In this document: piece after piece, positions 34,942-43,623 of the stretch
How the letters are laid out: each line of letters starts with the position of its first letter
Numbering within the stretch: position 1 is the first letter of the stretch
NCBI GenBank assembly: GCA_038746605.1
Contig: JBCDKM010000008.1
Span: forward strand, 1 to 64,000
Source: Rubricoccus sp038746605
GTDB taxonomy: Bacteria > Bacteroidota > Rhodothermia > Rhodothermales > Rubricoccaceae
DNA: 64,000 nucleotides
Direction: 5' to 3'
Translations under genes and position numbers: made by a program
The notes under the pieces: generated by a model
What the model saw: the letters and a program-made list of their open reading frames with translations, nothing else
Told to the model about the DNA's origin: nothing
The model's database searches: none

Positions 34942-36144
34942 ATGCGTGCCCTTCTTCTGCTGGCTGCTCTCGTCGGCGCCAGCGCGTCGGCCCAGCCGTT
35001 CCGCCTCCTCGATATCAACCCGAACGGGAGCGACCGCGTCACGGCGACGCGCGGCTTCGGAGCCTACACCCAGGGCAACGTCAACCGCTCGCTGCGCCAT
35101 CGGAACGCCTTCGTGCAGTTCAACGGCGAAGCCTATTTCACCGCCGATGATGGGACGACCGGCGAGGAGCTCTGGCGCACCAACGGGACGCCGGAGGGCA
35201 CCGCCCTCGTCGCAGACCTCGCGACGGGCACGCCGAGTTCGTTCCCGTCCAACCTCGTGGTGTACCAGGGGGCTCTGTTCTTTAGCGCGAGTGTGGGCGG
35301 TACCCCGAGCCTCTGGCGCTACGACGGGTTCGAGGTGCGGCAGGTGGTAGACCGACCGCTCTCCCCTCGCGGGATCGCACCTGGCAGGGTGGGCCTGCTG
35401 CTCGGAGGAGAGGGCGCGCTGCACGTCCTCGGTTCTTGCGACGAGGGCGCGACGGGACCGTTTTGCGCCATCGAGCAACTCATCTCCGGCAATCTATCTG
35501 AGGCCGTCGGCCTCAACGATGCGTCGTACTTCGTCCGCACCTCGTCGGGCAATGGCGTGGCCTACCGGTCGCTGCTCACGCCGGAGACCACGGGCGAGAT
35601 TTTCCCGCAGCGCGACCAGGGACCGGACAACATCGCGACGACCCTCGGGAGGTTCTACCGAGTCGGCGGCGCGCTGCTCCAGACATGCTTTTACGAGACA
35701 GGCCCGAGCGACGAGAACGGCGGGGAGATGTGTCGGTCGCTGGGTGGATTGGACGACATCGCGCTGTTGCAGGACCTCGTGCCCGGACCTCAGAGCAGCG
35801 ATCCGAGGCCCATCGGGGTGTACGGGGGGGAGCTATTCGCCGTCGCGCGGAATCCCGCCCAGCCCAGCGAGTTCCTGGTCTTTGCGACCTCCGGCGCGAA
35901 CTGGCGGCAGGTCTCCGCGAGCGCTCGGGACTTCTATCAGCAGAGCACCGCCGATGAGGTGTTCATGCTCCCGGCCTCCGGCGCGATGGGCTTCCTGACC
36001 ACCCGCGCGCTCTCGGACGGTCCCTTCCCGGAGACTGAGTTGGCGCTGTTCGCGTCCAGCGGCTCCCAGGTCACCGCCGATGGAACGGGCTGGCGGGTCG
36101 CACGAACGGCGGAGGCAGAGGGGTACTTCGTCGCAGCCGAGTGA
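34942..36144 (+). CDS. ELW-type repeat surface protein, 5' part, ended by in-frame TGA
   Basis: 400 residues from signal peptide (ASASAQ) through ELW-type repeats (GEAYFTADDGTTGEELWRTN). The frame stops at TGA 36142-36144 in the middle of a repeat. The same frame then continues without any other stop to 37041, and translation past the TGA restores the repeat (YFVAAE, stop, SVAPGRLYQWNGASGV). So this and the next entry are most likely one gene of about 699 codons split by a nonsense mutation or a sequence error. As read, the protein lacks the T9SS signal and would not be anchored. Confidence 0.75.
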   Translation: MRALLLLAALVGASASAQPFRLLDINPNGSDRVTATRGFGAYTQGNVNRSLRHRNAFVQFNGEAYFTADDGTTGEELWRTNGTPEGTALVADLATGTPSSFPSNLVVYQGALFFSASVGGTPSLWRYDGFEVRQVVDRPLSPRGIAPGRVGLLLGGEGALHVLGSCDEGATGPFCAIEQLISGNLSEAVGLNDASYFVRTSSGNGVAYRSLLTPETTGEIFPQRDQGPDNIATTLGRFYRVGGALLQTCFYETGPSDENGGEMCRSLGGLDDIALLQDLVPGPQSSDPRPIGVYGGELFAVARNPAQPSEFLVFATSGANWRQVSASARDFYQQSTADEVFMLPASGAMGFLTTRALSDGPFPETELALFASSGSQVTADGTGWRVARTAEAEGYFVAAE

Positions 36145-37041
36145 TCCGTTGCACCCGGACGGCTTTACCAGTGGAATGGAGCATCCGGCGTGACGGAACT
36201 AGGCGAGCTTCCCATCGGCCTCGGGCCGCTGCGGACCTACAACGGCGGTCTGCTCATCGAGGCCGGAAGCGAACTGTGGGCGCTCGCGCCCGAGGTCCGT
36301 ACGATCCGGCAGCCGCTCACATCGACAGGCCCCGTCACGTTCGCGCTTACACTGGACCGTGACGATCTCCCGGTCACGCTCGATGTCAGCGCGCTCCGGT
36401 CCGCGAAACGTGGCGCGACAGAAGTGGCGGTGAGCCTGCTCCGCCGGTCGGACGAGAGCGCGGATCCGGCGCCGGGCTCGCCGGACGGTGCGACGGCGCT
36501 GCTCGACCCGTTTGTGCGCATCGGCGCCTCGGATGCGGAGGGGCTCACGGCAGCAGTGACGGTGAGCTACACCGAGGCGGCCGTAGCGGCGGCCGGGATC
36601 TCTAGCGAGGACGACCTCGCGCTCTGGCTCTCCGACGGCGACGGCGGTTGGACGCTGCTCCCCGTTGCCTCGCGTGATGCGGACGCGAACACGATCACGA
36701 CAGCGCCCGTGGGTCCGGTCGGCGATCTCGTCCTCGGGACCACGATGCCGGTCGACTCCGAGGTCGCCCCGCAACGGCAGGCCCTCGCGCTGACGGCCCT
36801 CGTGCCCAACCCGACACGCGGCGACGCCTCCGTCTCGGTCACGCTCCGCGAGCCGTCCGCGCTCCGCGTCTCCGTGGTCGATGCGCTCGGCCGGGAGATC
36901 GCCGTGGTGCACGACGGCCAACTGGCGGCAGGCACTCACCGTCTGGCTGTCCCCTCCAAAGAGTTCGCGCCGGGCGTGTACGCCCTTCGTGCCTCGGCGG
37001 GCCAGCAGAGCGTCGTCCGGTCGTTCAGCGTGGTGCGGTAA
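36145..37041 (+). pseudogene. 3' part of the interrupted ELW-repeat gene, with T9SS signal
   Basis: Continues the frame of the preceding gene after the TGA. It carries the last ELW-type repeat (GGLLIEAGSELWAL), a beta region, and a full type A T9SS sorting domain (LVPNPTRGD ... VVRSFSVVR). A GTG at 36190 could start it separately, but the product would have no signal peptide and so no use for a sorting domain. That supports a single broken gene over two real ones. Confidence 0.7.
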
Positions 37042-37052
37042 GCCTCGACTCC

Positions 37053-37078
37053 CCCCGCCTCGGTGCCGAGGTGGAGGG
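37053..37078. repeat. Palindromic element
   Basis: Short form CCCGCCTCGGTGCC + GAGGTGGAGGG, between the T9SS gene and the HepT/MntA pair. Confidence 0.8.
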
Positions 37079-37107
37079 GGCTGGACCTGCAAAGCCCGGG
37101 CGCCAGG

Positions 37108-37515
37108 TCAGGCGGCGGGGCCGAGCGCCCAGGCTACGAGCGCCTCAAAGTCGCCGAGGTGCTGCTGTACAATGGCACGAACGATGGGCAGGCTCATGGC
37201 CTGATAATCGTGAATCGCCACGTTCCGAAACCCGACCATTCGCTGCATTTGCTCAGCGAGGGGAGTCGGGAGAGCGCCTGCGTCCGCCAGCATCGCGAAG
37301 GCATCGCGGCTGGTCTGCGGGACCCCGAGACCGTCCGTGCGGACGCGCCGCATCGCGAGATCGATGGCCGCCTGGCACGCTCGCTGGAGGTTGAGCACGA
37401 CCGCGTCCTGGCGGGTTTGGTCGGTCAGTGCGGGATCGCGAGCGTGTTCCTCACGGATTCGCGCGAGGCACCGCTCGATGGTCGCGGCCTTGTTGAGGAT
37501 CACATCGTCAGGCAT
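37108..37515 (-). CDS. hepT: HEPN-domain toxin of the HepT type
   Basis: A 135-residue HEPN protein with the RX4HXY motif in RNVAIHDY (Arg97, His102, Tyr104). In known HepT/MntA systems the toxin is an RNase that the antitoxin silences by adding AMP to the Tyr. Its start overlaps the end of the nucleotidyltransferase gene by 8 nt, so translation is coupled with the antitoxin first. Confidence 0.88.
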   Translation of the reverse strand: MPDDVILNKAATIERCLARIREEHARDPALTDQTRQDAVVLNLQRACQAAIDLAMRRVRTDGLGVPQTSRDAFAMLADAGALPTPLAEQMQRMVGFRNVAIHDYQAMSLPIVRAIVQQHLGDFEALVAWALGPAA

Positions 37516-37915
37516 GGACCCGGCCTCGCGCGGAAATGTCAGCGAGGATCCCGGCGCGCTCCTCGTTGAGCAGAGCGTAGGCCGAAAGGGTTCGCACCTC
37601 CCACGCCGCCCGTTCCGAGGGCGCGAAGTCCAGCACGACGATGCCCGAGCGCAGAACCTCAGCGCACATGACGGTGGAGGCGGCGGCGAGGTCCACGAGG
37701 TCTACATCCGCGCCGAGCGCGACGGCCAGCGCCTCCTGCACGTCGAACCGAGCGAGAGGACCGAGCGGGCGCGATGACAGAACGGCAAGATCGAGGTCGC
37801 TCTCCGCCGTGCTCGCTCCATCGGCACGCGATCCGAAGAGGTAGACGGCCCGGAGGTCCTTCACGCGAGGGGCGAGGAGGCGTCGGAGTAAGGGGCGGAG
37901 AGCGTCGAGGTCCAC
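37508..37915 (-). CDS. mntA: MntA-type nucleotidyltransferase antitoxin
   Basis: A 135-residue minimal nucleotidyltransferase with GSRADGASTAESDLD, the GSX10DXD signature (Gly28, Ser29, Asp40, Asp42). Family members AMPylate the HepT tyrosine. Upstream in the operon, with 8-nt overlap to hepT. Start ATG at 37915 is the only good start. Confidence 0.88.
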   Translation of the reverse strand: MDLDALRPLLRRLLAPRVKDLRAVYLFGSRADGASTAESDLDLAVLSSRPLGPLARFDVQEALAVALGADVDLVDLAAASTVMCAEVLRSGIVVLDFAPSERAAWEVRTLSAYALLNEERAGILADISARGRVHA

Positions 37916-37965
37916 GCCGCAAGGTAGGGCTCGCCCGGCAGGCGCCGGTTGCCCTCGCTCGGTAG

Positions 37966-37991
37966 GCCCGCCTCGGTACCGAGGCGGAGGG
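37966..37991. repeat. Palindromic element
   Basis: GCCCGCCTCGGTACC + GAGGCGGAGGG, upstream of mntA at the edge of the accessory island. Confidence 0.85.
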
Positions 37992-38229
37992 AGCCACCGG
38001 GGGAGGGAGACCGCGCAAGATGAGCAGACTTGCGCTCATGTCGGCCTCAATAGGGTCTATGAAGGTGCCATTAGTGGGGCGGTGCTGTCGCTACATTTGC
38101 CAGTGAGGCACAACGATGCCGAATACCTGTTAGACGGCGGTTCGATGCAGCTTTGCAACTCCTTGGGAGGGGTTGGTGTACCTTTATCTGCTGCCGAGTA
38201 CATTCCCATGCCCGCCCCAAGCTCTGCTA
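37992..38229. other. Lower-GC intergenic region
   Basis: Composition changes after 38030. No supported gene. It must contain the promoter for the membrane pair that follows. A TTG at 38173 opens the frame of the first gene but lacks family support. Confidence 0.4.
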
Positions 38230-38502
38230 ATGTTGGATTGGATACCCGAACTGGCGCAAGCCATCGGCTGGGAACGGGCGCTCTTCTTTGCGGTAATCCT
38301 AGTTCTTCACTTCGCCCTTTACAAGATCTACTCGGGCCGCCTGCAGGACAGGCAGGCCGAAATCGACCGTCTCGCAGAAGAGAACAGAGATTACAGAGAA
38401 CGATTCGTAGCCATTCTGGATCAACATCACAAGTACACACCTAGGAAAACGCCTGAACCGCCTGCTACTCCTCCTAGGCGCCGAATCTGGCCATTCAGAT
38501 GA
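38230..38502 (+). CDS. Small single-pass membrane protein (first of coupled pair)
   Basis: A 90-residue protein: a membrane helix about residues 10-30 (ALFFAVILVLHFALYKIY), a charged coiled-coil-like stretch about 35-60 (RQAEIDRLAEENRDYRER), and a basic Pro/Arg tail. The ATG at 38230 is preferred to an in-frame TTG at 38173. The stop overlaps the start of the next gene as ATGA. Family unknown. Resembles the membrane-anchor partner of small accessory systems. Confidence 0.6.
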   Translation: MLDWIPELAQAIGWERALFFAVILVLHFALYKIYSGRLQDRQAEIDRLAEENRDYRERFVAILDQHHKYTPRKTPEPPATPPRRRIWPFR

Positions 38503-39059
38503 CCTTCTACGTCGCGGCCCTCTCGCTGGTACTCTTCCTTTCATGGTCCATCAAGCGCATGCTTGATTTGCGTCGCCATGACACAATTCTATTTCGGTTC
38601 TGCGATATTCGGCGGAACGCGATGGAGATCGCTCGGACGCAGGGCAAGGATCTCGACCTCCAGAGCTACGCTGAGCTTCGTGAGTTGATCGATATGCTAG
38701 GTGATATCATTCACTACTTTGACAGTTACAAGAGACACCTGTTTAACTTGAGAAGGCTAGTGAAAGACGCAAGGCATCTCAAGAGGTCTGTTACTTACGC
38801 TAAGAGAAAGTCGTCGGGTATCGAAGTTATAGACGCTTTGTATGCTAGAACTTCGGATGCTATGCTGCTTGGGTTCTTTGCATACACTCCTTTCCTCTGG
38901 GTCATAATAGTTCAGGTGGTTGCAAGTATACTGGCATACACTGGTGTTCAGCTCTTCGGAAGAGCTGCGAGTCAGCTAGACGATTTTGTAAGTTGGTCGA
39001 GACCGCAAGTTGACGGTGGCGTTACTGGGCTTCACTTAAAGAAACCCTTTGGCCTCTAG
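38499..39059 (+). CDS. Two-helix membrane protein with cytoplasmic helical domain (second of pair)
   Basis: A 186-residue protein: membrane helix at residues about 2-18, a mostly helical charged region (20-120) and a second membrane helix around 122-148. The gene is markedly AT-richer than the chromosome (for example 38700-38960). It starts within the stop of the preceding gene (ATGA), so the two are translated together. No family recognised. Position between HepT/MntA and an IS remnant suggests mobile-island cargo. Confidence 0.6.
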   Translation: MTFYVAALSLVLFLSWSIKRMLDLRRHDTILFRFCDIRRNAMEIARTQGKDLDLQSYAELRELIDMLGDIIHYFDSYKRHLFNLRRLVKDARHLKRSVTYAKRKSSGIEVIDALYARTSDAMLLGFFAYTPFLWVIIVQVVASILAYTGVQLFGRAASQLDDFVSWSRPQVDGGVTGLHLKKPFGL

Positions 39060-39060
39060 C

Positions 39061-39107
39061 CTGTAGGATCCGGTACGAGTGGTAACACTCAAGACCGGGA
39101 CGATGGG
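39061..39107. repeat. IS-end-like direct repeat, copy 1
   Basis: CTGTAGGATCCGGTACGAGT and onward matches the sequence at 39883-39929 at about 36 of 47 positions by eye, in the same orientation. It includes GGTAACAC words typical of IS481 ends. Confidence 0.55.
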
Positions 39108-39519
39108 TAACACGTCGGAGGCGACAGTCTAGGTCTTGAGTTGGTAGTCCCGCTCGTCGAAGCGACCGAGTTCGAGCGTGTAGAAGTGGAGCGCCCACAT
39201 CCCGTCGGCCACCTCCTCGAACGCGATCGTCTCCCCGGCTAGCGCCTGGCTCAGGAAGCGCTGACGGCCCTTCATCTTGAACGTCCCGCACCGCGAGACC
39301 TTCCGCACCTCGAAGTGGCCGGGGTACTCCGGCTCCGGCGGGCGATCTGGCATCGGCCGCGGCGACGGCGCGTAGCGGTCGGCGGGCACGTCTCCGCCCA
39401 GCGCGTCGTGGGGCCGCTCGGTATTGAACTCGGCGCGCCAGCGGTCGAAGCGCCGCTGTTGGGCCGCCATGTCGGCCTCTGGCGGGCGCGCCGTCTCCGC
39501 CTTCAGCGTCCGGTGCATT

Positions 39520-39541
39520 CCACCCCACCGCGGTGGGGTGG
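39520..39541. repeat. Perfect 22-bp palindrome interrupting the transposase
   Basis: CCACCCCACCG followed immediately by its exact complement. It lies between the codons for QHE and MHRTL, which are contiguous but for one residue in intact family members, so about 20 bp were gained. Confidence 0.9.
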
Positions 39542-39882
39542 CTCGTGCTGACCGTTCTGCTGCGGCCGCCCCGGCTCGATCCGGTCAGGCGTGATGCCGA
39601 GCTTGATCCACCACACCGAGAGCCGGGAGAGCCCGCAGATCGCCTGCGTCGCGAACGGCGTCCCGTTGTCGATGCGGATGGACCGAGGCAGCCCGTGCTC
39701 TCGGAAGAGGCGGTCGAAGGCCCGGAGCGCGCCGTACTGCTCCACGGACTCATGCCCGTCGCAGCAGAGGATGAACCGGGAGTGCGCGTCGCAGACGGTA
39801 AGGGGGAAGCAGTAGGCGCCGTCGCCGGTCTTGAACTGCCCTTTGTAATCGGCCGTCCAGACGTCGCCGGGCGCGTCGGCCA

Positions 39883-39929
39883 CGTGTAGGAGCCGGGACG
39901 AGTGGCAAAACTTCAGGCCAGGACGGTAG
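39883..39929. repeat. IS-end-like direct repeat, copy 2
   Basis: GTGTAGGAGCCGGGACGAGT and onward, the partner of 39061-39107. It lies inside the 5' part of the transposase remnant. Confidence 0.5.
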
Positions 39930-39949
39930 GCGGTACGACCGCACCCCTT

Positions 39950-39971
39950 CCACCTCGGCACCGAGGCGAGC
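39950..39971. repeat. Palindromic element upstream of smc
   Basis: CCACCTCGGCACCGAGGCGAGC followed by CAGCCCCTCGCGAGAACCGC. It lies at the truncation point of the transposase. Confidence 0.8.
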
Positions 39972-40059
39972 AGAGCCAGCCCCTCGCGAGAACCGCTGAA
40001 GCCCGCGCCTGGCCCGCCGATATCTTCCGGCGACTCCCACCACGGCCAGGAGGCCGCCC

Positions 40060-43000
40060 ATGTACCTCAAGCGCCTCGCCCTCCACGGCTTCAAGAGCTT
40101 CGCCCAGAAGACTACCGTCGATTTTTCCGAGGGCGTGACAGCCATCGTCGGGCCCAACGGGTGCGGCAAGAGCAACGTCGTAGATAGCATCCGCTGGGTG
40201 CTCGGCGAGCAGCGCGCGCGGCTGCTCCGCTCGGAAAACATGGCGGGCGTCATCTTCAACGGCGCCGCGGGCAAGAAGGCCCTCGGGATGGCCGAGGTGC
40301 AGCTCACCATCGAGAACACCCACGGCGTGCTGCCGACGGAGTACGGCGAGGTCCAGATCGCGCGGCGCCTCTACCGCTCCGGGGACAGCGAGTACCTCCT
40401 CAACGGCACCACCTGCCGCCTCCGCGACATCCTGGACCTGTTCATGGACACCGGGATGGGCGCGGGCGCCTACTCGGTCATCGAGCTCAAGATGATCGAG
40501 GACATCCTGAGCGACAATGCGGCCGACCGGCGGCGCATGTTCGAGGAGGCCGCGGGCGTCACCAAGTACAAGGCGCGGCGCGGGCAGGCGCTCCGCAAAC
40601 TGGACGCCACCCAGGCCGACCTCACCCGCCTCGACGACATCCTGGAGGAGGTCGAAAAGCGCGTCCGCAGTCTCTCGCGGCAGGCCCAAAAAGCCGCGCG
40701 GCACCGCCGGTTCACGGACCGTCTCCGCGCGCTGGAACTCGCGATGATCGCGCACGACCACGCCCGGCTGGCCGAGGCTCGGCGCGAGGCGCAGCGCGAG
40801 ATGCAGGAGGCGCGAGACGAGGCCGAAAAATTCGGCGCGCAGGTCGCGACGGGTGAGGCGGCGCTGGAAGAGGAGCGCACGGCGCTGGTGGCGCGAGAGG
40901 AGGCCATGGGCACCCGCCGCCGCCAGCTGGATGCCCACATCGAAGAGGTCCGCGCGCTGGAGGCCGAGATCCGCGTCGGTGCCGAGCGTCGGGCGGCGGA
41001 CGCCCGCGCGCTGGATCGCCTCGCGGCGGAAGACGAGGCCGACCGCGCCCGCCTCGGGACTCTCGCGAGCGAGGCCGAGACGCTGGCCGCGCGTCAGACG
41101 GAGGCCTCCGAGGCGCTGACCGCCGCCGCCGCCTCGCGCGATGACGCCGCCGAGGCGGGCAAGGCGGCCCAGGAAGACGCCCAGCGCGCCCGCGTCTCTC
41201 GCGACGACGCCCGCCGCACCCACGCGCAGGCGCAGCAGGCGACCCAGAACGCCCGCCGCGCCCTCGACCGCCTCGGTGATCGTCGCGCCCTCCGCGACGC
41301 CGAGCGCGCCCGCCTCGAACAGGAGCGCCAGTCCCTCGAAGCCACTGACGCCGGACCTGCCGCGCCCGACCTCGCGCCACTGGAATCCGCCCACGCGCAG
41401 GCTGACCAGCAGTTCGCCGCCGCCCGCACCGCTCGCGACGCCCGCCAGTCCGACCTCGAAGCTGCCGAGGCGGCCGTCCAGACCGCCCGCGCCGCTCGCG
41501 AGGCGGCCCGTGCCGAGGCCTCGCTCCTCGCTGCGCTCCAGGAAGAGGGCGTCGGCGATGTCGCCATCGAGTTCTTGCGGGAGCACCCGGACTGGAACGC
41601 GCCCACCGTCGCCGACGTGATCGGCTGCGCCGAGGCGGACCGGCTGGCCGTCGAGGCCGCGCTCGGGCCGTGGGCGAACTGCCTCGTGGTTGCCACCGAG
41701 GCGGAGGCGGATGCCGCCATCGGGCGCCTCCGCGCCAGCGACAAGGGCCGCGCGACGTTCCTCGTGCTCGATCGGCTGGGCCGTGCGCCGCAGGAGCGCT
41801 CGCCTACGCCGCCCGGCGTCACCCCGCTCGCCGACCGTGTTCGTGTTGCGATGAACGCCTTCGAGCCGCTCGTTCCGTTCCTCTTCCCGAACACCTTCCT
41901 CGCGCCGTCGCTCGCGGAGGCCCGCGCGAAGCGCGAGAGCTACCCCGTCGCCCGGTTTGTCACCCGCGAGGGCGCCTGGACCGATGGCTCTGGCGCCGTC
42001 CACGGCGGGAGCGCGCAGGCGCAGGTCTCGCGCCTCGGCACGCAGGAGCGCCTTACGAAGGCCGAGCAAGACCTGGAGATCACCTCCGCCGCGCTGGTGG
42101 GAGCCGAGGCCGAACGCGAGCAGGCCCGTGTCGACCGCGACGCCGCCCGCGTGGCCGTCCAGCGCGCCGAGCAGGCCCGCGAGGCCGCCCGTGCTGCCCT
42201 CGCCGACGCCCGCCGTCAGTCCGACCGGATCCAGGCGCAGCGCGAGGCCGCCGACGCCCAGGCCGCCCGCCTCGGGGCCCGGTTGGAGGCCCTCGCCCGC
42301 GAGGCCGCAGGGGAACCTGACGAGTCGGAGTTGCAGGCCGCGGTGAACGACCTCCTCCGCGAGGAGACCGAGGCGGAGGCGGCGCTCCAGAGTGCCGAGG
42401 CCGCCGCCACCGCCGCGGATTCTGTCCTGCAGGTCGCGCAGCGCACGTGGTCCGACGCCCGCCTCGCGCACGCCCGCGCACAGGCCGAGGCCGACGCGGC
42501 CCGCACCGCCGTGGAGCGCGCCGACGCCGCTCGCGAGGAGATCTCTGCCCGCCAAACCACCCGTGCTGAGGAGCGGACGCGCCTCGAACAGTCGCTCGCG
42601 GAGGCCTCCGGTGTGGATACCGAGGCACAGGCCGGGCTCGACACCCTCCGCCAGGACACCGACGCTCTCCGCCAGCGCGCCGAGGCGGCCGAGACGGAGG
42701 TTCTCCAGGCGCGCGCCCGCATCTCGGACGCGGAGGCGGCCCTTCGCGAGGTCCGCTCGTATCGCGAGAAAGCAGCGGACCGCGCCGCCTCCGCCGATCT
42801 CCGCCGCACGGAGTCCGCCACCCGCCTCGACGCACTCGACGAGCGCCTCGCGGAAGAACATGGCGTCACGCTGGACGAGGCGGACCACCACCTGGAAAAA
42901 CTCCAGGCCGAAGAGCTCTTCCAGCCTGACACCGCCCGGCTCGAAATCCCTCGCCTCCGCGACAAAGTGCGCGGCCTCGGCGCCGTCAACGAACTAGCGC

Positions 43001-43623
43001 TGGAGCAGTACGACGAGGAGAAGGAGCGGCTCGGCTTCCTGCAGGAGCAGCGCGAGGACCTCGCGAGCGCCGAGGCGACGCTCCTCGAAACCATCGACGA
43101 GATCAACACGACGGCGGCGCAGCGCTTCGGCGAGACCTTCGAAGCCGTCCGCGCGGCGTTCTCCGACCTGTTCACGGACCTCTTCGGCGCCGATGCTGCG
43201 GCTGACCTCTCGCTCGAAGGCGAAGACCCGCTGGAGGCACCCGTCGAGATCCGCGCGCGGCCATCCGGTAAGCGGCCCGTCTCGCTCGGCCAGCTTTCCG
43301 GCGGCGAGAAGACGCTCACCGCCATCGCGCTCCTCTTCGCGATCTACCTCGTCAAGCCCAGCCCGTTCTGCATCCTCGACGAGGTGGACGCCCCGCTGGA
43401 CGACGCCAACATCGGCCGGTTCATGCACCTCATCCGCCGCTTCGCGGACCGGACGCAGTTCATCCTCGTCACCCACAACAAGCTCACGATGGAGGCCGCC
43501 GACCGCATGTACGGTGTCACGATGCCTACGCCGGGCGTGAGCCGTCTCGTCGGCGTTCGTTTCGATGAGGCCTCCGGGGATGGCGCGGATGAGCCGGTGG
43601 CACCCGCCGCCAGCGCGTCGTGA
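40060..43623 (+). CDS. smc: Chromosome partition protein SMC
   Basis: ATPase that organises and segregates chromosomes with ScpA and ScpB. 1187 residues, normal length. Walker A is GPNGCGKSN (Lys37). Long coiled coils run about 170-500 and 670-1020 around a hinge near 510-660. The signature LSGGEKTLTAIAL and Walker B ILDEVDAPLDDAN are near 1080-1120. The Ala/Arg/Glu-rich coils produce a 992-codon antisense open frame that I reject. The stop overlaps the next start by 4 nt. Confidence 0.97.
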   Translation: MYLKRLALHGFKSFAQKTTVDFSEGVTAIVGPNGCGKSNVVDSIRWVLGEQRARLLRSENMAGVIFNGAAGKKALGMAEVQLTIENTHGVLPTEYGEVQIARRLYRSGDSEYLLNGTTCRLRDILDLFMDTGMGAGAYSVIELKMIEDILSDNAADRRRMFEEAAGVTKYKARRGQALRKLDATQADLTRLDDILEEVEKRVRSLSRQAQKAARHRRFTDRLRALELAMIAHDHARLAEARREAQREMQEARDEAEKFGAQVATGEAALEEERTALVAREEAMGTRRRQLDAHIEEVRALEAEIRVGAERRAADARALDRLAAEDEADRARLGTLASEAETLAARQTEASEALTAAAASRDDAAEAGKAAQEDAQRARVSRDDARRTHAQAQQATQNARRALDRLGDRRALRDAERARLEQERQSLEATDAGPAAPDLAPLESAHAQADQQFAAARTARDARQSDLEAAEAAVQTARAAREAARAEASLLAALQEEGVGDVAIEFLREHPDWNAPTVADVIGCAEADRLAVEAALGPWANCLVVATEAEADAAIGRLRASDKGRATFLVLDRLGRAPQERSPTPPGVTPLADRVRVAMNAFEPLVPFLFPNTFLAPSLAEARAKRESYPVARFVTREGAWTDGSGAVHGGSAQAQVSRLGTQERLTKAEQDLEITSAALVGAEAEREQARVDRDAARVAVQRAEQAREAARAALADARRQSDRIQAQREAADAQAARLGARLEALAREAAGEPDESELQAAVNDLLREETEAEAALQSAEAAATAADSVLQVAQRTWSDARLAHARAQAEADAARTAVERADAAREEISARQTTRAEERTRLEQSLAEASGVDTEAQAGLDTLRQDTDALRQRAEAAETEVLQARARISDAEAALREVRSYREKAADRAASADLRRTESATRLDALDERLAEEHGVTLDEADHHLEKLQAEELFQPDTARLEIPRLRDKVRGLGAVNELALEQYDEEKERLGFLQEQREDLASAEATLLETIDEINTTAAQRFGETFEAVRAAFSDLFTDLFGADAAADLSLEGEDPLEAPVEIRARPSGKRPVSLGQLSGGEKTLTAIALLFAIYLVKPSPFCILDEVDAPLDDANIGRFMHLIRRFADRTQFILVTHNKLTMEAADRMYGVTMPTPGVSRLVGVRFDEASGDGADEPVAPAASAS

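Larger units (their letters stand above)
39129..39961 (-). pseudogene. IS481-family transposase, truncated and broken
   Basis: DDE transposase remnant. The 5' piece (39961-39503) holds the catalytic core with Asp in VWTADYKGQF and Asp in IRIDNGTPF, and ends GRPQQNGQHE with the catalytic Glu. The 3' piece (39518-39129) resumes as MHRTLKAETA and runs to a normal end. Between them is a perfect 22-bp palindrome that shifts the frame. The N-terminal helix-turn-helix region of the family is missing, and the remaining sequence begins next to a palindromic element at 39950. Not functional as it stands. Confidence 0.88.

Noticed and set aside
36142..36144. Selenocysteine codon at the in-frame TGA
   Set aside because: No convincing stem-loop directly downstream and no reason for Sec in a structural repeat; nonsense mutation or sequence error is simpler.
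39913..42891. 992-codon open frame opposite smc
   Set aside because: Shadow of the Ala/Glu/Arg coiled coil of SMC; no recognisable domain.
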